Source: JASLQO01 sp002327525 (GTDB lineage Bacteria > Pseudomonadota > Gammaproteobacteria > Pseudomonadales > Azotimanducaceae). Taken from it: a DNA stretch of 64,000 bases. Shown here piece by piece: positions 43,268-52,643 of the stretch. A model generated the notes under the pieces. That model did no database searches, was not told the DNA's origin, and saw nothing but the letters and a program-made list of their open reading frames with translations. Numbering within the stretch: the first letter of the stretch is position 1; every line of letters begins with the position of its first letter. The stretch covers positions 124,001 through 188,000 of the forward strand of contig JASLQO010000002.1 of assembly GCA_030744435.1 (NCBI GenBank). Reading direction: 5' to 3'. A program made the position numbers and the translations under genes.

Positions 43268-45364
43268 ATGCCCCGGCGTAATCCATCAGGCCGGGACGGA
43301 CGACGGCGCGTCGCGACCGGTTCGGACGTGCTGGATGCGCTGCGCGAGGAAACCCACGACTGGCGGGCGCTGAAGGCGCGCTTCGGCAATCCGCCGCAAC
43401 TACGCAAGGTGTTGCGTGGATTGGAACGCAACGGCGATGTTGTTCGTGACCATGGCGGCTGGTATCACCTGCGCGACTCGGGCGAAGAGATCGAAGGGGT
43501 CGTAGAGCGCATCGGGGGTGAGCTGGGGGTTGGCGGGATTGCCCTGGAGCGGGGGCGCAGCCGTGTGCGCTGCGGCGACACAGTTGTGGCCCGCGTCGTG
43601 GAGGGACGTGCGCGCATCGTGAAAGTTACCGCGTACTCGCCTGAGCCCGTGATCGGCATTCTCAGGATGCGTGGCCGCACGCCTTACGTCGAGGCGCTGG
43701 GACCGGATTACAAGGGCCGCGTTGCGTTGGTGGATCCGCCGCAGGGCAGCGATGGCGACACGGTGGCGGTGCGCGTTCTGGGTGAGGAGCGCCGCACACT
43801 GGCCGGTGTGATGCAAAGCGTCGTCGCCCATGAATCTGCGGCAGGACAGGCAGCAGAGAGTTTGCTCGTTGCCTATCAGGTGCCGGCGGAATGGCCGCAG
43901 GATGTTACTGGCGAGAGCGATGCGCTGCCGAAACACGTGTATGGCGACCGATTTCATCGTCGTGAGGACCTGCGCGAACGCGCACTCGTGACCATTGATG
44001 GCGAAACCGCGCGTGATTTCGACGATGCCGTACACGCCGCGGCGGTAGGCAAAGGCTGGCGTTTGACGGTGGCCATAGCGGACGTCGGCCACTATGTGAA
44101 ACCGGGCAGCGCACTCGATCGTGAGGCGTGGCGGCGCGGTACGTCGGTCTACCTGCCGGATCGGGTGGTGCCCATGCTGCCGGAGAGCCTGTCCAATCAT
44201 TTGTGTTCGCTGCGCCCGCAGGAGGAACGTCTGGCGCTGGCGTGCGAGATGATGGTCGATGGTTCCGGCCGGGTAACCGGGTTTCGGTTTTTCGAGGCGG
44301 TCATCCGCTCGTGGCAGCGGCTGACCTACAACCAGCTGGCTGCCTACATAGACGGCGGGGCCCTCGAAGTGGAAGACGAGGTGCGTGCATCGCTCGATGC
44401 GCTCATTGGAGTATTCCGCGGGTTTGGCCGGTCGCGCGTTGAGCGTGGAGGGCTCGACTTCTCGAGCCACGAGGGTGCCCTGCAGCTTCGCGCAGGGCGC
44501 GTCGTCGCCATCACACCGGTGAAACGCAATGATGCCCACCGTCTGATCGAAGAAGCCATGATCGCGGCCAATGTGTGTGCGGCGCGCTACCTGGAAGACC
44601 ATCATCGCCTGGCTCTGTACCGGGTACACGAGCGTCCGTCTGCGGAGAAAGCATCGGCATTGCAGCAGGCATTTGCGCTGGCTGGTGTCGCCTGGCGGGC
44701 GGACGATGTGACACCGCAGTCCATAGCCGCGGCACTGGCCTCGGTGGGCGCCGCGCGTAACCGCTGGATCGTGGAGATGGCCGTGTTGCGCTGCATGACC
44801 CAGGCCGACTACCGGCCGGACAATGAGGGTCACTTTGGGCTCGCGCTGGAGCGTTACATGCACTTCACTTCACCCATTCGGCGCTATCCGGACCTGGTCG
44901 TGCATCGTGCAATCAAGCGCGCGCTGGCTGATAAGCGCGGCGACATCGCACCTCTGGAATGGCTTACCGCCTGCGGCATGCAAACCTCGATGGCGGAGCG
45001 TCGCGCCGAGGAAGTGAGCCGGGGGGTGGATGCGTGGTTGAAGTGCGACTACCTGGCCGACAGGGTGGGCGAGCACTTTGCAGGTGTCATCGCGGGCGTG
45101 ACGGAATTTGGGCTGTTTGTCGAACTCACCGGTTTTTTCATCCAGGGACTCGTGCACATATCCGCCCTTGGCAATGACTACTACCACTACCGACCGGCGG
45201 CGCAAGCGCTGGTTGGGGATGCGAGCGGGCGCAGCTTCAGGTTGGGAGACAGCATCGAGGTGAGGCTTGCGGGCGTGGAACCCGAGCTCGGCAAACTCGA
45301 TCTCGATCTGTCCGGCAGCACCGGGAGACGCGGTAGACGACGTAACAAGCGCCGGCGCTCATGA
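43268..45364 (+). CDS. rnr: Ribonuclease R
   Basis: Processive 3'-5' exoribonuclease able to degrade structured RNA, and a partner of tmRNA. Order: winged-helix head (DVLDALREETHDWRALKARF), cold-shock domains, the RNB catalytic domain (LVTIDGETARDFDDAVHAA with the metal-binding aspartates, then YLPDRVVPMLPESLSNHLCS and YMHFTSPIRRYPDLVVHR), and a C-terminal S1 domain (FAGVIAGVTEFGLFVELTGF). At 698 residues it is shorter than E. coli RNase R (about 813), mainly through a short basic C-terminal tail (GRRGRRRNKRRRS). It overlaps rlmB by four bases. Confidence 0.95.
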   Translation: MPRRNPSGRDGRRRVATGSDVLDALREETHDWRALKARFGNPPQLRKVLRGLERNGDVVRDHGGWYHLRDSGEEIEGVVERIGGELGVGGIALERGRSRVRCGDTVVARVVEGRARIVKVTAYSPEPVIGILRMRGRTPYVEALGPDYKGRVALVDPPQGSDGDTVAVRVLGEERRTLAGVMQSVVAHESAAGQAAESLLVAYQVPAEWPQDVTGESDALPKHVYGDRFHRREDLRERALVTIDGETARDFDDAVHAAAVGKGWRLTVAIADVGHYVKPGSALDREAWRRGTSVYLPDRVVPMLPESLSNHLCSLRPQEERLALACEMMVDGSGRVTGFRFFEAVIRSWQRLTYNQLAAYIDGGALEVEDEVRASLDALIGVFRGFGRSRVERGGLDFSSHEGALQLRAGRVVAITPVKRNDAHRLIEEAMIAANVCAARYLEDHHRLALYRVHERPSAEKASALQQAFALAGVAWRADDVTPQSIAAALASVGAARNRWIVEMAVLRCMTQADYRPDNEGHFGLALERYMHFTSPIRRYPDLVVHRAIKRALADKRGDIAPLEWLTACGMQTSMAERRAEEVSRGVDAWLKCDYLADRVGEHFAGVIAGVTEFGLFVELTGFFIQGLVHISALGNDYYHYRPAAQALVGDASGRSFRLGDSIEVRLAGVEPELGKLDLDLSGSTGRRGRRRNKRRRS

Positions 45365-46116
45365 ACACCGTCGCCGGTCTGCATGCGGTGATTGCGTTGC
45401 TGGAGGAGCAGCCGGAGCGAGTGCGCGAATTGTGGGTACACAGCGGGCGGGATGACGCGCGCATGCAGCGTGTCGTGCAACTGGCGCGTGAGGCGGGGGT
45501 GCGCATCGAGAAGGTGTCGCGCAAACGCCTCGACAAGCTCTCGTCCTCGCATCAGGGTGTGGTGGCCCAGTGCCATCCGCTCACGCTCGCGGCAGAGGCG
45601 GAACTCGAACTGCGCTGGCAGGGTCTGGCCTCGCCGCGTCTGCTGCTGGCACTCGACGGGATCAGCGATCCCCGCAACCTGGGTGCATGTCTGCGCAGCG
45701 CCGAGGCTGCCGGCGTGCAGGCGGTGTTGCTACCGCGCCGGCGCGCCGCCCCTTTGAACGACGCGGCGCTGAAAGCTGCCGCGGGTGCGGCCGAGCGCCT
45801 GCTATTGGTGGAGGTTGCCAATCTGGCCCGAAGGCTCGACTGGCTCAAGAGCGAGGGAATATGGGTGGTTGGCGCAGCCGGTGAGGCGGAAATTCCCTGG
45901 AACGGCGCGGATCTGGCGACGGATGTCGCTCTGGTGATGGGTAGCGAGGGGCGGGGATTGCGCGAGCTCACCCGAAAGAAGTGCGATGTGCTGGTCTCCA
46001 TCCCGATGTCGGGTGCTGTGGGCAGCCTCAACGTCTCGGTCGCCACTGGAATTCTGCTGTTCGAAGCTGTTCGACAGCGCCGGGCGGCGCTTGCATCGTC
46101 CGGAAATCGGCCCTAG
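45361..46116 (+). CDS. rlmB: 23S rRNA (guanosine-2'-O-)-methyltransferase
   Basis: SPOUT methyltransferase for Gm2251 in the peptidyl-transferase centre. N-terminal substrate-binding domain (VAGLHAVIALLEEQPERVRE) and the knotted C-terminal domain: LALDGISDPRNLGACLRSAE, VMGSEGRGLREL and SVPMSG-like SIPMSGAVGSLNVSVATGI. 251 residues. ATG overlaps the rnr TGA, so it is translationally coupled. Confidence 0.95.
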   Translation: MNTVAGLHAVIALLEEQPERVRELWVHSGRDDARMQRVVQLAREAGVRIEKVSRKRLDKLSSSHQGVVAQCHPLTLAAEAELELRWQGLASPRLLLALDGISDPRNLGACLRSAEAAGVQAVLLPRRRAAPLNDAALKAAAGAAERLLLVEVANLARRLDWLKSEGIWVVGAAGEAEIPWNGADLATDVALVMGSEGRGLRELTRKKCDVLVSIPMSGAVGSLNVSVATGILLFEAVRQRRAALASSGNRP

Positions 46117-46119
46117 AAT
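46091..46119 (+). promoter_or_regulatory. Possible promoter for rpsF–rpsR–rplI
   Basis: TTGCAT (46091-46096), 17-base spacer, TAGAAT (46114-46119). It overlaps the end of rlmB and leaves a 110-base leader before rpsF, where an S6:S18 autoregulatory structure would be expected. Confidence 0.45.
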
Positions 46120-46231
46120 CGCGGCCCCCTGATTCTGCGCCTCGTGGTGCGGGTCAGGCTCCTTGCCTCACGCCGATCTCCCTCAACGGAGGTTCGAGCG
46201 GAGGCGGCGTACACCAGAAGGAGGCATTTCA

Positions 46232-46705
46232 ATGCGTCACTACGAAGTAGTGTTCCTCGTACACCCCGATCAGAGCGATCAGGTACCCGGTATGCTGGAA
46301 CGATATCAGTCCCTAATCGAGAAGGGTCAGGGCCAGGTGCATCGGGTGGAGGATTGGGGCCGGCGCCAGCTTGCCTTTCCCATCGCCAAGATTCACAAGG
46401 CGCACTATGCGCTGATGAACGTGGAAATCGACTCCGACACGCTGGCGGAGTTGGAAGGTGCTTTTCGTTTCAATGATGCGGTGATTCGCAATCTCATCAT
46501 CCGCCGCAAGGCGGCGGTAACCGGCCATTCCAAGATCTACGAGGAAGAGCTGAAGGAGCAGGAGCGCGATCGCGAGCGTGAGAGCCGCCGGCGCGAGGAA
46601 TCACCTCCGGTATCCGAAGATAAGCCCGCCGAAGAATCCGAAGCACCCGCGCCTGTGGATGCACCGGCAGAGACCGGCACCACCACCGAGGAGGCCACAT
46701 CATGA
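46232..46705 (+). CDS. rpsF: 30S ribosomal protein S6
   Basis: Platform protein of the small subunit that binds S18. MRHYEVVFLVHPDQSDQVPG, VEDWGRRQLAFPIAKIHKAH and FRFNDAVIRNLIIRRK are clear. At 157 residues it is longer than usual because of a charged, Glu/Pro-rich tail after about residue 105 (possibly polyglutamylation-independent disorder). AAGGAGG lies eight bases before ATG 46232. Confidence 0.97.
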   Translation: MRHYEVVFLVHPDQSDQVPGMLERYQSLIEKGQGQVHRVEDWGRRQLAFPIAKIHKAHYALMNVEIDSDTLAELEGAFRFNDAVIRNLIIRRKAAVTGHSKIYEEELKEQERDRERESRRREESPPVSEDKPAEESEAPAPVDAPAETGTTTEEATS

Positions 46706-46926
46706 GCCGCCGTTTCCGTCGTCGTAAATTTGCCGGTGCCGACACCGATCCCAACGACATCGACTACAAAGATCTCGACATGATCAAGCAGTACATCGGT
46801 GAAACCGGCAAGATCGTACCGAGCCGCATCACAGGTACGAGCACGCGCTTCCAGTGCCAGCTGGCCACCGAGATCAAGCGTGCGCGCTATCTCGCGCTGC
46901 TGCCCTACACCGACCAGCACAAGTAG
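46702..46926 (+). CDS. rpsR: 30S ribosomal protein S18
   Basis: 74 residues: RRFRRRKFAGADTDPNDIDY, KDLDMIKQYIGETGKIVPSR, RITGTSTRFQCQLATEIKRA. The ATG overlaps the rpsF stop by four bases. S18 sits with S6 on the 30S platform; coupled translation suits their 1:1 complex. Confidence 0.97.
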   Translation: MSRRFRRRKFAGADTDPNDIDYKDLDMIKQYIGETGKIVPSRITGTSTRFQCQLATEIKRARYLALLPYTDQHK

Positions 46927-46935
46927 GGAGCCGCC

Positions 46936-47382
46936 ATGAACGTCATTTTGCTCGAACCGTTGGCCAATCTGGGTGATCTGGGCGAGGAGGTCTCCGTGAA
47001 GCCTGGCTTCGCGCGCAACTTTCTGCTGCCTCAGGGCAAGGCCGTACGCGCCACGGACGAAAACCGTGCCCTGTTCGAGGGACGCCGCGCCGAGCTGGAG
47101 CGCGCCGCCAGCGATCGTCTGACGCAAGCCAAGGGGCGTGCCGCACAGCTCGAAGGCGTGACGGTGAGCATCGTCGTGAAAGCCGGTGACGAAGGAAAGC
47201 TGTACGGTTCCGTCGGCACGCAGGACATCGCCACCGCGCTCACCGAGCAGGGCATCGAGATTCAGAAATCCGAGGTGCGCATGCCGGAAGGCGTGATCCG
47301 CTCGCTTGGCGAGTATGAAGTGAACGTGCAGCTGCACTCGGAAGTGACTGTCGGAATACCTGTTGAGGTGGTTGCCGAATAG
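46936..47382 (+). CDS. rplI: 50S ribosomal protein L9
   Basis: 148 residues in the two-domain dumbbell form. N-terminal domain NVILLEPLANLGDLGEEVSV and KPGFARNFLLPQGKAVRAT; the connecting helix and C-terminal domain follow (KLYGSVGTQDIATAL). Last gene of the rpsF operon. Confidence 0.97.
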   Translation: MNVILLEPLANLGDLGEEVSVKPGFARNFLLPQGKAVRATDENRALFEGRRAELERAASDRLTQAKGRAAQLEGVTVSIVVKAGDEGKLYGSVGTQDIATALTEQGIEIQKSEVRMPEGVIRSLGEYEVNVQLHSEVTVGIPVEVVAE

Positions 47383-47397
47383 AGCCATCCTGGCCTC

Positions 47398-47417
47398 GGA
47401 GCGGCGATCACCGCTCC
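47398..47417 (+). terminator. Possible terminator hairpin after rplI
   Basis: GGAGCGG-cgatca-CCGCTCC gives a 7-bp GC-rich stem 15 bases after the rplI stop. There is no T-run, so it would be at best a weak or factor-assisted terminator. Confidence 0.3.
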
Positions 47418-47549
47418 CACACATCGCGCCCCCGACGTCTGCGTTTTCATCCACACCATTTCCACAGCTTGTGGGTGGTGTTATCCCTTGCAATCCACCC
47501 GTGTTGAGATGCATCGTTCTCTCCCGCGCAAACGTTGGTTCAACCGTTC

Positions 47550-48968
47550 ATGTCCGACTCGTTTCCCTCGGTAGACGCATTCGATCTGGAGCCACCGGGC
47601 GAGTCTCTGGCTCAGTCGTTGAAAACCCCACCACACAATCTCGAAGCCGAACAATCCGTGCTCGGTGGCGTGATGCTCGCGGGCGAACAGGCCTGGTTCA
47701 ACGTCTCGGAGGTAGTCAGCGCCACCGATTTCTACCGCACCCAGCATCAGATCATCTTCGAAGCCATGAACAGCGTGGCGGCCGATAACGCCGAGGTGGA
47801 TGCGGTAACCGTCGCCGAAAAACTGCAGGCTTCCGGTAAGCTCGAAAAAGCCGGTGGCATTGCCTATCTCGGCCAGCTCACCGAAATCACGCCGGGCGCC
47901 AGCAATGTGGTCGCCTGGGCGCGCATCGTGCGCGACCAGTCCCTGCTGCGCCAGCTCATCGACGCTGGCAACGCCATCGTCGAATCAGTGTACAGCCGCG
48001 ATGGCCGCAGCAGCCGGGACCTCGTTGACCAGGCGGAAAAGCTGGTGTTCGATGTTTCGGAGGGACGTGTGACGGAGGGCGGCCCACAGCCGCTGAACCC
48101 CCTGCTGGTCAAGGCGATGGAGCGGGTGGAGAGCCTGGTTGGCAAGGAAGGCCACGTCACCGGGCTCGAAACCGGCTTCGCTGATCTCGATGAAAGAACA
48201 GCCGGACTTCAAAACGGCGACCTCATCATTGTGGCCGGGCGTCCGTCCATGGGGAAAACCTCGCTCGCTATGAACATGGCGGAACATGCCGTGATGCAGA
48301 GCGAGGCCACCACGTTGGTGTTCAGCATGGAAATGCCGGCGGAACAGCTCGTGATTCGTCTGCTGTCATCGCTCGGGCGCATCGATCAGTCACGCATGCG
48401 CACCGGCAATCTGGAGCCGGACGAGTTCTCGCGCCTCGCCGGTGCAGTATCGCAGCTGCGCGACCGGCCGCTGATTATCGACGACACCCCGGCGCTCACG
48501 CCGAACGAGGTGCGCACGCGCGCCCGCCGGGTGGCGCGTGAAAACAACGAGCATGGTCTCGGACTCATCGTGGTTGACTACCTGCAGCTCATGCGCGCTT
48601 CCGGCACGCCTGAGAATCGTACCAACGAGATATCGGAGGTCTCGCGCTCGTTGAAGGCCATTGCCAAGGAGATCGGTTGTCCGTTGGTCGCCTTGTCTCA
48701 GCTCAACCGGGGTCTCGAGAATCGCACGGACAAGCGGCCAGTGATGGCGGATTTGAGGGAATCCGGAGCCATCGAGCAGGACGCAGACGTCATCTTTTTC
48801 ATCTATCGCGACGAGGTATACAACGACGCCTCACCGGACAAGGGCATCGCCGAGATCATCATCGGCAAGCAGCGCAACGGTCCCATCGGCAAGGTACGGC
48901 TCAGCTTCCTGAACAGCCTCACCAAGTTCGAGGATCTGGCTCCCGATATCTACAACGACTATCACTAG
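47550..48968 (+). CDS. dnaB: Replicative DNA helicase
   Basis: Hexameric 5'-3' helicase of the replication fork. N-terminal domain (PPHNLEAEQSVLGGVML, FYRTQHQIIFEAM), linker, and RecA-like C-terminal domain: Walker A IVAGRPSMGKTSLAMNMAE, Walker B LGLIVVDYLQLM, and EIGCPLVALSQLNRGLENR. 472 residues from ATG 47550; a TTG five codons upstream is also open. No intein. Confidence 0.97.
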   Translation: MSDSFPSVDAFDLEPPGESLAQSLKTPPHNLEAEQSVLGGVMLAGEQAWFNVSEVVSATDFYRTQHQIIFEAMNSVAADNAEVDAVTVAEKLQASGKLEKAGGIAYLGQLTEITPGASNVVAWARIVRDQSLLRQLIDAGNAIVESVYSRDGRSSRDLVDQAEKLVFDVSEGRVTEGGPQPLNPLLVKAMERVESLVGKEGHVTGLETGFADLDERTAGLQNGDLIIVAGRPSMGKTSLAMNMAEHAVMQSEATTLVFSMEMPAEQLVIRLLSSLGRIDQSRMRTGNLEPDEFSRLAGAVSQLRDRPLIIDDTPALTPNEVRTRARRVARENNEHGLGLIVVDYLQLMRASGTPENRTNEISEVSRSLKAIAKEIGCPLVALSQLNRGLENRTDKRPVMADLRESGAIEQDADVIFFIYRDEVYNDASPDKGIAEIIIGKQRNGPIGKVRLSFLNSLTKFEDLAPDIYNDYH

Positions 48969-48981
48969 TGAAGGAGCGCTA

Positions 48982-50346
48982 GTGGCGAAAGGCAAAGCCA
49001 AAACCGCCTACGTGTGCGGCGAGTGCGGCTCCGAGCACATGAAATGGCAGGGGCAGTGCAACGAGTGCGGCGAGTGGAACTCGCTCTCGCGCGTCTCCAT
49101 CGGCCCCATTAGCGAACCGCAGGTCGGATTCAGTGGCACGCGCGCGGAGGTGAAAACACTCGGAGAAGTGGAAGCCGAGGAGGTCACACGCATACAAACC
49201 GGCTTCGGTGAGTTCGACCGTGTACTCGGTGGCGGTCTGGTGCCGGGGTCCGTGGTGCTGATCGGCGGTGACCCTGGGGCGGGCAAGAGCACGATGCTGC
49301 TGCAGGTGTGTGCGAAACTCGGTGCGCGCGAACGCGTTCTCTATGTCACTGGCGAGGAATCTCTGCAGCAACTGGCACTGCGCGCATCGCGGCTCGAACT
49401 CGATGTTGCCAACCTTCGGGTGGCGGCGGAAACGCGGGCTGAGGTGATCGCCGATTTGGTGCGCGAGCAGCAGCCGCGGCTGCTGGTGCTCGACTCTGTG
49501 CAGGTGCTGCAGCTCGAGTCTGTCGACAGCACGCCGGGCAGTGTCTCGCAGGTGCGCGAGACCGCGGCGTTTTTTACCCGTCTCGCCAAGCAAACGGGTA
49601 CGGTGGTGGTGCTGGTGGGGCATGTCACCAAGGAAGGCAATCTCGCCGGTCCCAAGGTGCTGGAGCACATGATCGATACCTTCGTGATGCTCGACTGTCC
49701 GGACGGCGCCCGCTACCGGACGCTGCGGGCGCATAAAAATCGCTTCGGCGCCGTGAACGAACTGGGCGTGTTCGCGATGACCGATCGCGGCATGCGCGAG
49801 GTGTCGAACCCGTCCGCCATCTTCCTGCAGCGCGGCGAGCTGGATGCGCCGGGCAGTGTGGCCACCGTCACCTGGGAAGGCACGCGTCCATTGCTGGTGG
49901 AAATTCAGGCGCTGGTGGACGAGGTGCAGGGCGGCTACGCCAAGCGCGTGGCCGTGGGTCTCGACCAGCAGCGGCTAGCCATGCATCTGGCCGTGCTGCA
50001 TCGTCACTGCGGTATCGCACTGTCGGATCAGGACGTGTTCGCCAACGTGGTGGGTGGCGTGCGCATCATGGAAACAGGTGCCGATCTGGCGTTGCTGCTG
50101 GCGGCGTTGTCGTCTTTTCGAAACCGCGCTCTGCCAAAGGAGCTAATCGTTTTCGGCGAACTCGGCCTTACCGGAGAAGTGCGGGCGGTCGCCAATGGCC
50201 AGGAGCGGCTCAACGAGGCGCGCAAGCACGGTTTTCGCATCGCCATCATCCCGCACGCCAATCGGCCGAAGAAGGCTATCGAAGGCATGGCCGTGCACGG
50301 GGTGAAGAACCTCGCGGCGGCACTCGATGCGGTGAACGCTCTGTGA
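48982..50346 (+). CDS. radA: DNA repair protein RadA
   Basis: RecA-like branch-migration ATPase in recombination. A C4 zinc finger (YVCGECGSEHMKWQGQCNEC) leads, then Walker A GGDPGAGKSTMLLQV, the RadA-specific KNRFGAVNELGVFAM motif, and a C-terminal Lon-like domain (FGELGLTGEVRAV). 454 residues. GTG start 13 bases after dnaB. Stop overlaps the next gene as GTGA. Confidence 0.96.
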   Translation: MAKGKAKTAYVCGECGSEHMKWQGQCNECGEWNSLSRVSIGPISEPQVGFSGTRAEVKTLGEVEAEEVTRIQTGFGEFDRVLGGGLVPGSVVLIGGDPGAGKSTMLLQVCAKLGARERVLYVTGEESLQQLALRASRLELDVANLRVAAETRAEVIADLVREQQPRLLVLDSVQVLQLESVDSTPGSVSQVRETAAFFTRLAKQTGTVVVLVGHVTKEGNLAGPKVLEHMIDTFVMLDCPDGARYRTLRAHKNRFGAVNELGVFAMTDRGMREVSNPSAIFLQRGELDAPGSVATVTWEGTRPLLVEIQALVDEVQGGYAKRVAVGLDQQRLAMHLAVLHRHCGIALSDQDVFANVVGGVRIMETGADLALLLAALSSFRNRALPKELIVFGELGLTGEVRAVANGQERLNEARKHGFRIAIIPHANRPKKAIEGMAVHGVKNLAAALDAVNAL

Positions 50347-50802
50347 GTGACGCACCCTCCGGATTCGAAGCACTCGAGACGGTGAGTCCCTTCAGTCAGC
50401 TGGTGGGACCCTACTACAAGCAGATGCGCGAACGCCGGCCGGCTGGTGTTGGGACTGCGGGTTCAGGAGCAACACTGTAACAGCGCGGGCCGCCTGCACG
50501 GGTCCATGGTGTACTCGATGGCGGACATCGCCATCGGCCACAACGTCGGGCTCGCACTCGCAGATGCCGCCGGTGGTGCACCCCGAAAATCTGGTCGCGG
50601 CGTGCCGCGCGCACCCATCACCACCGTGAGTCTCGGCACCGACTTCGTCGGCACCGCACGGCCTGGCGATTGGGTGGAAACCCGGGTAGGCGTTCAAAAA
50701 GCTGGGCACACGCTTGCCTTCGCCAACGCCTATCTGGTGTGTGGAGAGCAGCGTATAGCGCGTGCCAGTGCGGTATTCAGGATTCTGGGGAATCGAGGCT
50801 GA
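50343..50802 (+). pseudogene. PaaI-type hotdog thioesterase with a frameshift
   Basis: From GTG 50343 the frame reads VSDAPSGFEALETVSPFSQL, VGPYYKQMRERR and then loses homology and stops at TAA near 50,480. In the +1 frame from about 50,435 the expected thioesterase core appears: GRLVLGLRVQEQHCNSAGRL, HGSMVYSMADIAIGHNVGLA and TTVSLGTDFVGTARPGDWVE. The two parts join to make a normal-length hotdog protein if one base near 50,430-50,437 is skipped. Either a recent frameshift or a sequence error. Substrate unknown. Confidence 0.8.
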
Positions 50803-50815
50803 AGCCGGTCCCTGG

Positions 50816-52483
50816 TTACCGGGTCACGGGCTTGTATTTGATGCGCGTCGGATCGTGGTCCCCCAGCCGCTTCCTGGCGTCCGCTTCGTAGTCGCTGTAG
50901 TTTCCGGCGAACCACTCCACGCGCGAGTCTCCCTCGAAAGCCAGGATGTGGGTGGCCACGCGGTCGAGAAACCAGCGATCGTGGGAGATCACCAGCACGC
51001 TACCGGGGAAGTTCACCAGCGCTTGCTCGAGCGCACGCAGCGTCTCCACGTCCAGGTCGTTGGTCGGCTCGTCCAGTAGCAGCACGTTCGCTCCGCGGCG
51101 CAAGAGCCTTGCGAGATGCACCCGGTTGCGCTCGCCGCCCGAGAGATCGCCCACCCGTTTCTGCTGGTCGGGACCTTTGAAGTTGAAGCGTGAGACGTAG
51201 CCGCGCGACTGGATCTCGTAGCGCCCCACGTGGATGATGTCCTGCGAATCGGAGATCTCTTCCCACACGTTGTGGGCGTTGTTCAACGAATCGCGCGACT
51301 GATCGACGAAGGCGAGATCTACGGTATCGCCGAGTTCCAACGTTCCCGCATCCGGCGTCTCCTGCCCGGTGACCATCCTGAACAGCGTCGACTTTCCGGC
51401 GCCGTTCGGCCCGATGAGCCCGACGATGGCGCCCTGCGGGATGCTGACCGTCAGGTCGTCGATCAACAGCCGCTGTTCGAACCCTTTACTCACCCCGTTC
51501 AGTTCGATCACCTTCTCTCCGAGACGCTCACCCGGGGGTATGTAGAGCTCGGCGGTTTCATTTCGCGCCTGCGTATCTCGCGACATCAGCTCCTCGAAGC
51601 GCTGCAGGCGGGCCTTGCTCTTGGCCTGACGGGCCCTGGGGTTGGCGCGCACCCAATCGAGTTCGGACTTGATGGTGCGCTGGCGCGCTTTCTCCTGTGA
51701 GGCCTCCATTGCAAGGCGCTGTTCCTTGGCCTCCAGCCACGCGGAGTAGTTGCCCTCGAACGGAATGCCCCGGCCGCGATCCAGTTCCAGAATCCAGCCG
51801 GCCACATTGTCGAGAAAGTAACGATCGTGGGTCACGGCCACCACGGTGCCGGGATACTCGTCCAGATATCGTTCGAGCCACGCGACGCTCTCGGCATCCA
51901 GGTGATTGGTGGGCTCGTCCAGCAGCAGCATGTCGGGTTTCGCGAGTAGCAGCTTGCACAGCGCGACCCGCCGGCGCTCACCGCCGGAGAGCACTTTCAC
52001 CGGCGTATCCCACGGTGGCAGACGCAGGGCATCGGCCGCGATCTCAAGCGCACGATCCACATCCCAGCCGTCCATGGCGTCGATCTGCGTCTGCAGTTCT
52101 CCCTGGCGCTTGAGCGTGGTGTTCATCTCGTCATCGTCCATGGGTTCGGCAAACTTCTCGGCGATGGCGTTGAACTCATCGAGAAGCTGCATGATCTCGC
52201 CGACTCCCTGTTGCACGTTGCCGCGCACGTCCAGCTCGTCGTCGAGCTCGGGTTCCTGTGGCAGATAGCCGACGCGGAGGTCCTTCTGAGGACGGGCCTC
52301 GCCGTCGAATTCGGTATCTACACCCGCCATAATGCGCAGCAGGCTCGACTTGCCGGAGCCGTTCAGACCCAGTACGCCGATCTTGGCACCCGGAAAGAAA
52401 GACAGAGAAATGTTCTCGAGAATTGTGCGTTTGGGCGGCACCACCTTGGTCACACCCTGCATGGTGTAGACGTACTGAGCCAA
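50816..52483 (-). CDS. ettA: Energy-dependent translational throttle protein EttA
   Basis: ABC-F protein that binds the ribosomal E site and gates entry into elongation according to ADP/ATP ratio. Two ABC modules: Walker A GLNGSGKSSLLRIMAG and GPNGAGKSTLFRMVTG; signatures LSGGERRRVALCKLLL and LSGGERNRVHLARLL; Walker B MLLLDEPTNHLDAESV and VLLLDEPTNDLDVETL. The linker is rich in Arg/Lys. TTG 52481-52483 gives AQYVYTMQGVTKVVPPKR at the N-terminus and 555 residues, the same as E. coli. Divergent from glyA. Confidence 0.96.
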   Translation of the reverse strand: MAQYVYTMQGVTKVVPPKRTILENISLSFFPGAKIGVLGLNGSGKSSLLRIMAGVDTEFDGEARPQKDLRVGYLPQEPELDDELDVRGNVQQGVGEIMQLLDEFNAIAEKFAEPMDDDEMNTTLKRQGELQTQIDAMDGWDVDRALEIAADALRLPPWDTPVKVLSGGERRRVALCKLLLAKPDMLLLDEPTNHLDAESVAWLERYLDEYPGTVVAVTHDRYFLDNVAGWILELDRGRGIPFEGNYSAWLEAKEQRLAMEASQEKARQRTIKSELDWVRANPRARQAKSKARLQRFEELMSRDTQARNETAELYIPPGERLGEKVIELNGVSKGFEQRLLIDDLTVSIPQGAIVGLIGPNGAGKSTLFRMVTGQETPDAGTLELGDTVDLAFVDQSRDSLNNAHNVWEEISDSQDIIHVGRYEIQSRGYVSRFNFKGPDQQKRVGDLSGGERNRVHLARLLRRGANVLLLDEPTNDLDVETLRALEQALVNFPGSVLVISHDRWFLDRVATHILAFEGDSRVEWFAGNYSDYEADARKRLGDHDPTRIKYKPVTR

Positions 52484-52555
52484 GCGTTTGTCCTGATGAT
52501 TGGGAGGGTGCGCATTAAATTCGAAATCGCTCACGTTCTCAATGAACACCGTGCG

Positions 52556-52584
52556 TCGAAATGCCACGGCACCTTCAGTACAAT
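52556..52584 (+). promoter_or_regulatory. glyA: Possible glyA promoter
   Basis: TCGAAA (52556-52561, four of six -35 matches), 17-base spacer, TACAAT (52579-52584). It precedes the glyA ATG by 59 bases. Confidence 0.45.
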
Positions 52585-52643
52585 GCGCGCCTTTCCCACT
52601 ACAGAGCATCAGCCTCCTGGCACGAAAGGAACCCAAAACGCCC

